DNA of 39,975 nt from NCBI GenBank assembly GCA_015680685.1, contig MNCI01013584.1, positions 1,122,930 through 1,162,904 on the forward strand, read 5' to 3'. Numbering within the stretch: position 1 is the first letter of the stretch; each line of letters begins with the position of its first letter. The position numbers and the translations under genes were made by a program. The notes beneath the pieces were generated by a model. It had not been told where the DNA came from, did no database searches, and saw only the letters and a program-made list of their open reading frames with translations. This DNA is from Gnetum montanum. Taxonomy: Eukaryota > Streptophyta > Gnetopsida > Gnetales > Gnetaceae. Shown here in pieces: positions 10,026 to 20,860 of this stretch.

Positions 10026-11250
10026 TCAAAATAGCGAGCAAGGTTGTTCATAAACAGAGGTAGCATGTGTACTAGCTATCCTACACTCATGGAAAGGTTT
10101 CATTTGTTTCACGTTGACCAACAGTTTCTTGTTCAAGCTCTTAGGTTTGTATATTGTCATGGCCCTTGAAGAAAAATTTGCATAAATAATATAAGGTCCT
10201 TCCCACAATGTTTAAAATTTAGTACGTTGTGGTACATCTATGGAATTCCAGTAGAGAACCTTATCTCCCAGTTGATATTTAAATTTCCTAATCCTTAGGT
10301 CATGACATTGTTTATTAAATGCCTTTTGCACATCATTAGATTACAAGGTAGCTAGTCAATTTTCATCTAGCAAGTTAAGGGTTACTAACCATTGTTTCTA
10401 TGCTAGATCAAGCTCAAGGTTGAGGTCACATGCCATGGACAGTGTATGGAGCTTAGTTTGAATGGAAAGCATTGGTAATTTATCATACACTAACTCATTG
10501 GGAGAGTAGCCTGTAGGGAGTTTCCATGTGGAGTGGTATGCCCAAAGAGCATCGTTCAGTTTAGTGCTCCAGTCTCCCCTAAACTTGCTAATAGTTCTTG
10601 TCAATATTTTTGTAATCTCTCGGTTGGTAACCTCTGCTTGACCGTTTGCTTGAGGGTGGTATGGTGTAGTCAATTTATGCACAACTCCTAAGTTTTGCAT
10701 TAATTTCCAAAAAGTTGCACCTGTGAAGTGTGTACCATTATCTGAAATAATTGCACGTGGCACACCAAACTTGTTCACGATTTTTTGTTGAACAAATCGT
10801 GCAGCTATAGATGATGTACAATCCTTAACAGTAGCTTCTTCTACCCATTTTTTTAGGTAATCAATAGCAACAATAATATAATCTTTTCCATTGGACATTA
10901 GTGTAATTGGACCCATAAAATCAATTCCCCAAATGTCGAAGGGTTCTAATGATTGGATCCATTGCTGTACATTCTCCATTCTAGCAGTCATTCCCCCATC
11001 ACATTGACAATGTTCATAAGATTGGACAAATTGATGGGCATCCTAAAACAATGTAGGCCAATAATATCCTACAAGCAAGATCTTGATGGTCGTTCCTCTC
11101 CCAATGTAATGACCCCCACAAGAACCCTCATGAGCATCTTGGAGAACTCGCAATTGATCTATATCGAGAATGCACCATTGAACTAAGCCATCATGACACA
11201 CTCTATAAACTTTTCCATTGATCTCCATAAAGTACTTGGCTCAATGAAGA
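10026..11250 (-). pseudogene. Integrase of element B, catalytic core open and DD35E intact
   Basis: The N-terminal zinc domain (about 11000-11190) shows DAHEGSCGGHYIGRGTTIK and GYYWPTLF, a stop, then SYEHCQC, where the first cysteine of CX2C has become Tyr. The catalytic core is one open 197-codon frame at 10398-10991: D24 in WGIDFMGP, D84 in ISDNGTHF and E120 in NGQAEVTNRE, with 35 residues between the last two. The C-terminal part at 10026-10208 has MWEGPYIIYANFSSRAM, a block typical of Ty3/gypsy integrases. Integrase inserts cDNA into host chromatin. The upstream stop and the Tyr change mean the whole protein is probably inactive. Confidence 0.93.
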
Positions 11251-11259
11251 AATTGTTGT

Positions 11260-11850
11260 TTCTTCTTAAGGTTTAACTCTTGTGGTATTTGTTGGCTAAG
11301 GAGATAGGTAAGAATCCTACTATATTAGTTTGTCTCCATGGTTGATTGATTATTCACTACACCAGTAAAGAGGAATTCATCAAGGAAATAATTAGAAATT
11401 AGATACTCATCCTCTTTATTGTCCCATCACAACTAAGATAAATGATCAGCAACTACGTTCTCAATGCCTTTACGATCGATCATCGTAAGCTCAAACTCTT
11501 GTAAGATTACAAGCCATCGTATGATATGAGGGCTTACCATTGGCTTATTCATGAGGAACCAAATTACACTATGATCTATATGTATATATACTTTATATCC
11601 CAATACATAGTGTCTAAAATTTTCTAGTACAAACACTACAGCCATTAATTCTTTCTCTATTGTAATGTAGTTAAGTTGTGCACCAAAAATACTTCTACTT
11701 GCACAGTGGATGTAATCAGGATGCTTTTGGTCATCTAACTACGTAAGTACAACTCCTAAAGCATAGCTGGTTGTGTCAATCATGATATGGAATGGTTTGG
11801 ACCAATCAGGAGCTTGTAAAATGGGTGTTTCTACTAGCTTCTATTTCAAA
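11260..11850 (-). pseudogene. RNase H domain and linker of element B
   Basis: The open frame at 11433-11645 encodes the C-terminal part of RNase H: VFVLENFRHYVLGYKVYIH, HSVIWFLMNKPM and LQEFELTMIDRKGIENVVA, ending DHLS. This order and wording match plant Athila/Tat RNase H from recall. Upstream bases to about 11850 continue RNase H with frame changes. The linker toward integrase (11260-11430) repeats the DEYLISN...DEFLF wording of element A. Confidence 0.8.
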
Positions 11851-12933
11851 GTTTCGAAAGCTAATTGGCATTCCCTAGTCCGTTTCAAAGATACGTCCTT
11901 TTTCGTTAATTCTACCAATCGTTTGGCAACCTTTGAAAAGTTCTTAATGAATATCCTATAGTAGCCAATGTGTCCAAGGAATGACCAAATATCTTTAATA
12001 GTTTCCAGTTGATGGGTAATTCCTTGGATAACTTTGATTTTTTTGAGGTCTACCTCTATCCCTATGTGTAAGATTTTGTGCCCTAGTACTATGCCTTCTT
12101 AGACCATCAAATGGCTTTTCTACCAATTGAGCCTCAAATTGGTTTCTACACATCTTTTTAACACTTACTCTAACCGGTCAAGGCTTGATCAAAGTTTGCT
12201 CCATGAGTGGAGAAGTCATCCATAAATATCTACACACTATTTCCTATCTACTGCTGGAATATGCTTAGAACTAATCATTGAAACATTGCAGGGGAATTGC
12301 ACAAGCCAAACGGCATCTATTTGTATGCAAACATTCCCCAAGGACTGGTGAATGTAGTCTTGGCTTGGTCTTCTAGGGCTATTTATATTTAGTTATATCC
12401 ACTATATCTATCCAGAAAACTATAATAGCGATGCCTTGTGATGGTGTCTAAGACTTGGTCGACAGATGGTAATGGAAAGTGATCTTTAAATGTTGCCATA
12501 TTTAGTAGCCTAAAATCTATGCACACCCTCCATTTGCCTCCCTTTTTAGCACAATAACTAAGGCACTAACCCATTTTCTATTAGCAATGGGGTATATGAG
12601 CCCACCCTTCAGAAGTTGTATGATTTCTTCCTTAACTACTTGCTTCAGCTTTGGGTTCAAGCACCTCTATGGTTGTCTTCGAGGCTTCATGGAGGAGTTA
12701 GTGTAAATCCTATGTTGGCATATCCTAGGATCTATTCTAGTTAATTTGAGATATGACCAAGCGAAGGCTTTCGACCATTTATTTATTACCTTCAGTAGTC
12801 TCTCTTTTTGTTGAGGAGCAAGCTTAGCATAAATAATTACCAGTTTTCCATTTTTAAGGAACATGTATTCCATATTGGTGGGCAATGATTTTAGCTCAAG
12901 GGGCTCCTTCTTAAATTTCTCAGAGATTTCCAA
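11850..12933 (-). pseudogene. Reverse transcriptase of element B
   Basis: The N-terminal block is open at 12667-12933 (LPTNMEYMFLKNGK, APQQKERLLKVINKWSKAF, RIDPRICQHRIY), the pre-RT and finger region of Athila/Tat-type polymerases. The catalytic motif reads IFMDDFSTHG near 12195-12230, so the Asp pair is kept, unlike in element A. A stop lies just upstream of it, and the motif-A and connection regions are in shifted frames. RT copies the element RNA into cDNA in the particle. Confidence 0.88.
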
Positions 12934-13194
12934 CTTTCCCTAGTTGATACTTTTGAGGTTAAGACTTGGAAGTTGGCGGTGGACTTGCTCTAATGCGTCT
13001 ATGCTATTGATGTAAGCGCAAGTCAAACCCTCAGTTGGTTCCATGCATATTATTGAACTACTTTCTTGATCAACTATCAGCCACTGGGTGCCTTCCTATC
13101 GTGTGGCTACTGCATATAGGCATCTTTGTATGTTGATCACTTGTGCACACTAATTGCATGCAGGCAATGTTAAACTTTGCACAATCCATGACCT

Positions 13195-13728
13195 CTACAC
13201 GCAATTACACACTGTATCACTGTATGTGATGCATGGAACTTTCTTCTTCTCGATCTTTTCAAATGTGTTTTCCTTTGATATTTCCATGGAAAGATCATGA
13301 ATTCCTAGGTGCATGTCAATTTTGCTTAGCCATGCTCTTCCCATTATGATTTGGAAGTACCCCTTACCGTTGTTCACCTAAATCACTAGGAAGTTAGCTA
13401 AATACAACCATCCATAAATAGTGGTAACAATGTCCATCACTAGTTCCAATAGGACAATGATGGACTAGTTGGCCAACTCTAAATGAATGTTGTTCTTTTT
13501 CAATGGAGGTAGGTTCTAGGCCTTATTCATTTCTTGAGAAATCAAGTTGACACCAGAACCTAAATCCAAAAGAGCCTTGCATGGTTCATTTCCAGTGATT
13601 TGTAAATATATCATAGGACTCCTAAGATTAGAGAATTTCCTAGGAAGATGGCCAGCTTTGATCCAATCAGTGATAGCATGTGTTAGCATGACTGTATGCA
13701 TTGAGTGGGGTGGTTGGGTTGAAGGCAA
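13195..13728 (-). pseudogene. Aspartic protease of element B
   Basis: The frame at 13516-13728 carries LQITGNEPCKALLDLGSGVN, with the retropepsin-type motif D-L-G-S-G at 13547-13573. A second block at 13195-13377 carries GYFQIIMGRAWLSKIDMH and EKKKVPCITYSD. Ty3 proteases act as homodimers and cut Gag-Pol. The two blocks are separated by stops, and the usual DTGA/DSGA is DLGS here, a form I associate with the Athila/Tat group. Element A has lost the sequence from this motif to about 13285. Confidence 0.82.
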
Positions 13729-14349
13729 ATTTGAAGTTTTGATTGATATGGAGGTATCTAAGGAATTAGCTGCTTATGATTGCAAGGGCTTGGTTGGACT
13801 ATTGCTTCTAAAGAAATGTCTTTTCTTCATGTGGTTGTTGGAACCAACAATAGGTTGAGAGTTAACAGCTCTTGTGGTGTTACATTGCTATGGCTAGGTA
13901 GGGATTTCACCCTGCATAGCTGGAACATGTGATAATGGAGCTATTGGTGGAAGAGATGCGACTAGATGAGAAATATGGTATGTTTGTGGAACATCGCCCC
14001 TAGGAGAAGAAGTCCCATAATACTCATAAGCTTGGTAGTGAGGTTGAGGAGTAACATGACCAGTAGAGTCGCATGGAGAGACTGGCTACTGCACATAATA
14101 TCCATACAAGTTAGGTTGCTAGTAAGAATATTATTGCCTTGGTGGTGGCATTCCCCATGATTGTGGATGCTTCCACTATTGATATTACTCAATCGATTGT
14201 GGCAGAGTTCCACTTGGATAATATGTTTAAGGGTTGCTGGAATTGCCTTGGGTTACATTGAGGATAAGGTAACCTTTAGGGTGTTTGTCGTTTGTTCAAT
14301 CGTGGGTTGAGTGCATACACCCCAAACTTCTACAGATGTGAGATTATAG

Positions 14350-14392
14350 GGAAACATCCCTTAGGATGGTCATATTGACATATCTTGCATCC
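14350..14392 (-). other. Atypical zinc knuckle in Gag of element B
   Basis: Translation reads CKICQYDHPKGCFP. The family pattern, seen also in A, C and D, is CX2CX3HX4C, one residue shorter between the second Cys and His than the usual CX2CX4HX4C. In B the last Cys is Phe, with another Cys one position earlier. Confidence 0.6.
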
Positions 14393-15805
14393 ACTATCAT
14401 TGTCTATTTCCAAATCCATAACCTCTTCAACGATGGTAACTTTGCCCTTACCCTTGCTACATGAATGTTCAACTTCTCTCTTTTTTCTTTTTTCATGATC
14501 ACTACCTTACTCTCTAGACTCCTCTACTATTTTAAGAATAGTTTGAAATCTATTGTCTATGGAATCCCACATTTGTTCTACCTTTGCTAATACTTCTGAT
14601 GTCAACTTTTGGATAGGCAAATTTTTCCTATTCACCATCTCTTCAAGTGGTGACTCTTCTTCATCCTCACAAAATCTTAGTCCCCTCTTCTAAAGGGAAG
14701 GATCTCGATTATACTCTTCTGTAGTTTCTTTCTTCCATAGCTCACCTTCTTCTTTAGGAACTTGCTCCAATAGTCTTTGGATTTGATGGGACCTAAGCTC
14801 AAATAATCTTCCTTGGGCACAAGTCCCAAGGGTTCTTCTCATTTCATGCCTAAGCCCATTTACGAGATGGTGCAGTTGATTCCTTTACGAATAACCATGG
14901 CTAGGACAATGATGTAATAGTACATAGTATCGGCCCATGGTAGCATCCAAGGGTTCATGTCCTCCTTGTTTCCATCCTTGGATTTGCTTTCGCAAGTTAG
15001 ACACTCGGGAGTACATTTGATACTTGTCATTGAATAGTTCTAACATAGTACTCCACCTACAAATAGATTCTAGTTCTAAGGACCAGTACCAGCTTTCGGC
15101 TTCTTTAACTAGTGTCTGTGGGAACAACTTAAGTTTTTGCCATTCATTATCTATGTTTTGTAAGGCACATGCATCATGGAATGCTTGTAAGTGATTCTGA
15201 GGATCAGCATTGTATCCCCCTTCAAATTGTGGGATATTGTTCATATCTAATCTCTTGATCCTACTATCTTTTTGGTGCCTTGTTGGAATTCTAATAGCCT
15301 TAGTTATGTCTAACATACTTTGAGTAGCAAGTAGGGGTTTATCATGATCATCTCGTCCATGGAATCTATGATGCCTACGTTATTCCCTACTCTCCCTTCT
15401 TCTATGTTGTGATTCTCTAGAGTGCCCTCATCCCCTTTTCTAGTTGTTTCACTTATGACTTCCACTTTGCCTATCTTTATCCCCATGGTCTTTTTCTTTA
15501 TGATTGCATCTAGATACTGAAGGAGAAGGTGAAGGAGATGATGAAGTTGAAGAAGAAGGAAAACCATCATCATGATAGTGTTTACTACCTTCTCTTCGAT
15601 GGTCACGGCCTCAATCGTGATTGCGATCAGAATGTCCACCTTTATCATGTGTCCATGTCCCTTTTTTGAACCCTTTATGCCCATGGTATCAAAATCTAGG
15701 TTATGAATAGTGGAACAAAGATTCTGATATACAAACATTGTTGTGTGGGCAACTGTCTGAGGTAGGTTCACCATCCTCATTTTTGCTTAAGACATGTGGC
15801 ATATC

Positions 15806-16252
15806 CTAGGACCACTTACCCTTCAAAAACTTATGATGTCTCTCCTGTTGCAAGTCCCTTTGACGTTGTGCCTCTATGGGATGGTATTCTCTCAAGTCAT
15901 GGTCTTGCACAACATATTCTACATGTAAGTGCAACATGCCAATTCGTGTGAGAGCACGAAGAAGCATGCTTGGGACTGAACGATCAAGAAGTAACACTAT
16001 GTTACCTTCTAAATCTTGCCAACATAGTTGTTCATCTTGATGGAGGATAAAGGTAAATTTTGGTATATACTCATTAGGATGAATATATACCACTCGAAAC
16101 TGTTGAGGGACTGGTGGATCAACGTCATATGTATTACGCCATCGATTGTTTCTTGTTTCACACCTAGGCGGTGAAGCACTTTCGTACAAAGAAGGAGATG
16201 TATTTGTTTGTTCAGTGTGCATTGTATTCTTGTTTATTATTTTCTCAACCAA
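15806..16252 (-). other. Conserved Gag N-terminal module of unknown function
   Basis: This 148-codon open frame holds FRVVYIHPNEYIPKFTFILH, CWQDLEGNIVLLLDRSVPS, EYVVQDHDLREYHP and a final basic stretch RQRDLQQERHHKFLKGK. The same wording occurs in A (about 4900-5300) and D (about 21960-22240, TFILQ, LEGNI, FKDYQPMEVK). I do not recognise it. Two aromatic, beta-like stretches followed by a charged, probably helical end are all that can be said. Element C has no counterpart between its PBS and Gag core. Confidence 0.65.
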
Positions 16253-16317
16253 TCCTAAGGGTTCATTCTAGTGATGTGAATGATTGCCTAAGTTCTAATT
16301 AGCGCACAAAAAACCAA

Positions 16318-16336
16318 GTCCTTGGCAACGGTGCCA
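16318..16336 (-). promoter_or_regulatory. Primer-binding site of element B (tRNA-Asp type)
   Basis: TGGCACCGTTGCCAAGGAC on the minus strand, one base after the LTR end. Of the four copies it is among the two closest to the tRNA-Asp complement; its three differences are all G-to-A. Confidence 0.9.
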
Positions 16337-16337
16337 A

Positions 16338-17118
16338 TGATGAGCAGCAAGGTACCCCTATGCTCGACCATACGAATATGAGCACTTCACACACAATCCA
16401 ATTGAATTCCAAGGACTAAGTGCTTATGCACCCTTGTGGGACAAGGACAGGTTGGTTGATCATTCTCTTCCCAAACTTACTTGTATGTCACGATTATATG
16501 GTTAAGTAAGCTTGAGGCACATGATTTTTATATCTTTTATGTTTTTATGTCCTACGCTAATAGGGAAGGAGAGAGATAACTAAGTGACTAATTTATCTTA
16601 ACTATTCATTAAGTTCTAACTAATCCTAACACCAGCATCCATTCTCACTTATTGTACACATCCTAAACCAGTGCAACACTACTAGGATTGCCAAAGACTA
16701 ATCATTACTAGATTACCAAGTGTTACACGCATGCTCGAAGTGATCGTACTGAGTGTATTTACTTAGGAGAGTAGTAGGGTGAGAGAGAGCATTAATTAAC
16801 TAAGAAAACATTTAATAACAGTAATTAACATTAAATAATCTATTTTGGATGCTGCAAGGTTTATCATAAAGTTTGTCTTTATTGCCATACACAAGGTGTG
16901 CTCACGTACACAATGCTCGAATAAAGATCTGTTCATTCTATGACTCCTACTGCAGACACACAGAAATAATTCTAACTCTAGGAGGGAGAAAAGGCAAGAT
17001 TTTGGCTAAGGGACTAACTATCTAATTCCAAAACCAAGTGTGCCCACCTCTTATTTATAGGCACGGAGGCAAGTCCCGATATCAGGTATCCAACATCGCA
17101 TGGTAGGCTCTGATATCG
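16338..17118 (-). repeat. 5' LTR of element B, outer end missing
   Basis: It aligns with 7186-8046 from the PBS-side end (CTCATCA on the minus strand) up to the hexamer gatatc at 17112-17117, then stops abruptly. The missing part is about 100 bp, including most of the 14-bp GATATC array and the LTR start. The TATA box (CTATAAATAAG) survives at 17050-17060, so a promoter with a shortened upstream region remains. Confidence 0.92.
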
Positions 17119-17503
17119 GGCATTCCCATTTTCTATACCTAGGTTTGCCACACATGTGACAATTTGGATAGGTGTGTTTGAAATGACATTTGTGATCACA
17201 TGCATAATAAGTAATATCATTATGATCTCTCCATCCTTTAAAGGTCTTCACCTTCTTAGAACTACTATGTTTGATTAATGGAGGATTGTTCTTTCTCTTC
17301 CCTAAGTTCTACTTCTTCGTAATACCCATGCCCAAGCTTTACTGCAATGAAAGCCTTAGTGCAAGCCAGCTCATACCGAGTCAACCCAAGTGGAACTAAG
17401 GCTATATGAATGAGCTCAATCAATCCTGAGATAAAGTGCTCTGTCATCTCATCTTCATCTTCATCTTCATCTTCATAAAAATGAGATGCAAAATCTATCA
17501 ACT
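17119..17503 (-). pseudogene. Chromovirus-type gag fragment with two zinc knuckles
   Basis: The minus-strand frame 17265-17501 reads LIDFASHFYEDEDEDEDEM, then HFISGLIELIHIALVPLGLT and YELACTKAF, the end of a Retrotrans_gag domain. After a frame break, 17051-17251 gives two knuckles: ACDHKCHFKHTYPNC and CHMCGKPRYRKWEC (CX2CX4YX4C, His to Tyr). The wording fits chromovirus Gag and differs from A-D. It is cut on one side by the truncated LTR of B and on the other by the LTR of E. A TTCATC microsatellite (17450-17476) encodes the acidic run. Confidence 0.8.
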
Positions 17504-20054
17504 TGTAACACCCTAATATTTTGAACCTAGAATCTCAACTTTGTTTTTTATTTTCTAATGTTTTATTTCTAAGCATAAAGGTATATTTAAATATGTTATG
17601 TTAATAATATATTGTATCTTACTAGTAGTTTATAATAGTATATTCTAATGTATTTATTATGCTTATACTTATGATTGCACTTCTTGAGGTTTGAACCCTT
17701 GACTCCCTATTTACATGTATCATATTGGCATTTTATGATTAGTAAATCATAGTGTATTTGCTTATAAGCTTGGGTATAATGTATCTTGGAGAAACCCCTC
17801 ATGTATTGGTAAGTATACATGTTTTATTATATCTCATTCTTCTTAAGGTTTGGACCTTAAATTTTTCTCTTATTACATATTTGAAAATATTATTAGTTAG
17901 TATATCTTTTCTTAATTATTATTTCTTTTTAATTGTTAATGCTTGGTTGTTATTATGAAGAATAGGTTCAAATGATTATGGTAATACATTACTAGTACTG
18001 TATTAACGTTTATTTTATTTTAATTATGTTGTTATGCTAGTTAGTTTTTCAATAATGTAAGAATATAGTAAAAGGACATTTAAATAGATATTTGAGTTTT
18101 ATTCCAACTATTTTTATTTTTATTTTGGAATCCATTCCTGGCCATACAAGATTATTCTAATATTTTCTTGGTGACATGAACTCATTGATTGACCATTTGA
18201 ACCCTTTTCTATGGCCATGTGATCTAATATTAGAAATTAGATTATTTAATTATCATGTTTTTGAATCAACTTTCTCCTATGTCATCTCCTCCTAGGGGTC
18301 ACAACAAAATTTGTATACATTTTCTAGCATGACATGATGATGGCAGCATCTAGTGGAAATTACATCTTAAATAAACCATAGATAGTAGATACTTTGGTCA
18401 TGTATTGGCATATTCAACATTTCAATAAGATAGGAAAACAATGAAGGCTACTAATATTGGCTAGTTGGCCATGGTATAGTTGACTTTGGATTTATATCAT
18501 CAACCTTAGTGACATGTAGGTAATATCTACCCTTATTTTTTTAGTAATAGTAAGGGATAGAATCTAGGGTAGTTATAGGATTGATGCTAGCCATACTATA
18601 ATCCAATAGTTGGAAATTGACATTCATGAGGATTTCTAACCCAATAGCTCATCTTTATCATACATGAAGGTTGGCTTAGATAGATGAGGTATTATACCAA
18701 ATAGTCCTTGATGACTATTTAGTTAGTATTAGCCTTTTAGCTATTTTATGTTTAATGCTAGTTACTCATGGAAGTATCATTGATTGTTTAAACTATGAGT
18801 TAATGATAAAATATTAAATTAAGGGTAAGGTTAATGATTTTACTTAGTCGATAAGTTAATAGTTATGCTTTTGAGTAATGGTTTGATTAATCAATAATTG
18901 TTGTTAGATCTAACAATGTATATTTTAGTATGAGCCCCATCTTTTAGCTTGTTCTAAGTGGTACCAAGATGGTTTCCTCTAGTGTGAATATTTTCTAATC
19001 CTTATGGCATGAGTCTCATGCAAATTTTAGTTAGGAGACATATAAATTGCTAGTAATCATGTGGATCCTAGGTCACAGTGTACAATAGAAGAATTAGTGT
19101 CTAAGTAATGTGTTATGAATAAAGGATATCTCTTTATGTATTTCATATTATTCTTTGGTCATTAAATGGAACTGTATATTGGCCATGAATATGAAATTTT
19201 CCATAACTTTAATGTTATGTTGAAATAAGGTTTAGCTAGGCATTAATAAGTTAATGTGAATTTTCAAGTGATTTTAAGTTATTAAGTTTTCAAGTCGATC
19301 TTTATGCTTATATGGTTTTATAAGGGTTCAAGTTACTTAAAGATATATTAAGTGGTTAAATTTTTTATTCATCATATTTCATGGATAGTCAAGTCTTAAT
19401 TACTTTTCTAAGTATGATTTTTAAGCATGACATAACTATAAAAACTTATCATTGTACTCTGAAACTATAAGATTACCTTACTCCAAGTTGTAAAGCTACT
19501 TGAACTTAAATCTCTTAAACTCTTGGGATTTAAACATGGTCACAAAGTTAATCCATTCTACCTTCATGTCTTCCTAACCGTACCATCCTAGTTATTTGCC
19601 ACCAGTGTTTGGATACCCCCTTATGTTAATAGATAGTCAAATGAGTTTATTACACCATGGCATAATCCATAAGTTGAAAGGCTTCTTTTATCTTCCATTT
19701 CTACTCCAAAGTTGTTATGAGGTCCTTTGCTCCATCAAAAGTTAATGGTTTCAAACATATAAACTATTTCATGAGTACTTGCCTAATGGATATTCTTTCA
19801 TATTCTATTAAATTTCTATTATCTAAACCATGAATAACTACACTTGAGTGGTTCTAGTTCCTTAAATAGGTAAACATCTCACAAATCAACTCATTTTATG
19901 AGACTTCTCTATTAAGTTGTTTAGGTGTTATCCTAGTGGTACGAGTCTTGGCCTAGTAACCCCACATCACAAGTTTGATTTTATTAGGTAGCATGGAGTT
20001 ATAAAATTCTATAAATCTTGAGATGTATCTATGTTTCAATTATTTTTTGTTACA
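17504..20054 (-). repeat. Long LTR (2551 bp) of element E
   Basis: The segment has matching inverted ends, TGTAAC at 17504 and GTTACA at 20049-20054. On the minus strand it starts right after a G-rich tract (atgagggggattagt, 20055-20069), so it is the 3' LTR. It ends in AGGGTGTTACA at 17504. The first 100 bp match 6276-6377. No long reading frame or coding motif occurs in it. LTRs of 2-3 kb with TGTAACACCC-like ends are known for Tekay/Del-type chromoviruses. The flanks share only 3 bp (act), so a target-site duplication is not established. Confidence 0.65.
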
Positions 20055-20186
20055 ACTAATCCCCCTCATTGCGCATGCCATGGCTCTCCCCCATATCCTA
20101 GTTAAAGTCTCATGAGGTCTTCTTAGTGACATTCTTACACTCCAAATTCTAAAACACTTTTTAAACCTTCAATTTTAATACCATCT
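20055..20186 (-). other. Interior of element E: PBS and polypurine tract only
   Basis: On the minus strand TGGTATTAAAAT (20183-20172) follows the LTR end by three bases. It differs from the initiator-tRNA-Met PBS TGGTATCAGAGC at four positions, all C-to-T or G-to-A. About 100 bp later comes gcaatgagggggattagt, a polypurine tract placed directly before TGTAAC. Nothing coding lies between. Confidence 0.65.
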
Positions 20187-20860
20187 TGTAACACACCCTA
20201 ACCTATGCTTAGGCTATAAATGCTTTACTTAAGAAAATTAAATTGTAACATATTAAAATCAAAAAGATGTCATAAAAAATTAACAAGAAAAGAAATAGGA
20301 ATTTATTAAATAGATGCATTAACATTATATTAAAAAATAAGAGTAGTTTCTTTTATTTCAAAATCTAACTTGTATACTTAGTAATGATTATTTTTTTAAT
20401 CCTAATGTTAATGCAACAAAAATATCCATTCACCAACTTAATATATATAATATAGATATAGATATATCTATAATTATTAGTAGAAAAGAAAATACATTAA
20501 CAAGGCATGAGACATCTAAGAATATAATGAAGCATTCAAATACCATGTCCACAGCATTAATAGAATATAGATTCACATGTTCAAATCTTAAAGCATAATA
20601 ATAACTAACTAAAAAGCAAATACGACTTGCAAGAAATATAGACACGTACAAACATACATATTTTCCAACTAAAGAGCACTAAAGAGTATAAATAATTTAA
20701 GCTTTAAAATTAATAAAATCTATTCTAAGCATCTTACTATTCATCTAGCTTATTTTCACAATTACCAATTTTATCTAGGACATAAAAGAAAGAGAGAAGT
20801 TAGCCCATGTAACTAAGTGAGGAAAAACTTACAAATACCCCCTTAGGAGTTTTGGAACCT
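20187..20860 (-). repeat. Partial 5' LTR of element E
   Basis: It begins at the PBS side with TGTAACACACCCTAACC (plus strand) and runs through AT-rich DNA without a gene until element D's LTR starts at 20861. The outer end is not seen. The frame at 20430-20651 on the minus strand has no recognisable domain. Confidence 0.45.

Larger units (their letters stand above)
13740..16252 (-). pseudogene. Gag polyprotein of element B
   Basis: The start is taken at 16252 (MVEKIINKN), 66 nt past the PBS, because A keeps the same start. Domains: N-terminal module of unknown function (15806-16252, intact frame), a basic/acidic/Ser-rich stretch (about 15400-15720, with DRNHD, GRDHRREGS and a Ser-Pro run), a Retrotrans_gag-like core open at 14885-15316 (IPQFEGGYNADPQNHLQAFH, LFPQTLVKEAESWYWSLE), a zinc knuckle CKICQYDHPKGC at 14350-14392, and a proline-rich tail to 13740. 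The core forms the particle shell and the knuckle binds RNA. Stops and frameshifts separate the blocks. Confidence 0.88.
7186..17118 (-). mobile_element. Element B: near-complete Athila/Tat-like Ty3/gypsy retrotransposon
   Basis: Both LTRs are present (3' at 7186-8046, 5' at 16338-17118) and agree at roughly nine bases in ten by eye. The internal 8.3 kb holds PBS, gag, protease, RT, RNase H, integrase, a non-coding stretch of about 2 kb, and a polypurine tract. The outer end of the 5' LTR, about 100 bp, is missing and replaced by a chromovirus gag fragment, so no target-site duplication can be read. Stops and frameshifts in gag and RT make it non-autonomous, but the integrase core is still open over 197 codons. 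It lies against LTR R1 on its left. Confidence 0.93.
17504..20860 (-). mobile_element. Element E: tRNA-Met-primed element with very short interior
   Basis: On the minus strand it reads 5' LTR (to 20187), PBS (20172-20183), about 132 bp of interior, polypurine tract (20055-20069), then 3' LTR (17504-20054). No gag or pol is present, so it is either a terminal-repeat/large-LTR non-autonomous element or an internal deletion product. The two LTR segments share the end TTAGGGTG(TG)TTACA but little else by eye, so they may come from different subfamilies. Element D begins at 20861 inside the 5' LTR. Confidence 0.55.

Noticed and set aside
17499-20059. Target-site duplication of a solo LTR (caact / act)
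   Set aside because: Only three bases agree if the ends are TGTAAC...GTTACA, and the PBS and polypurine tract at 20055-20186 argue against a solo LTR.
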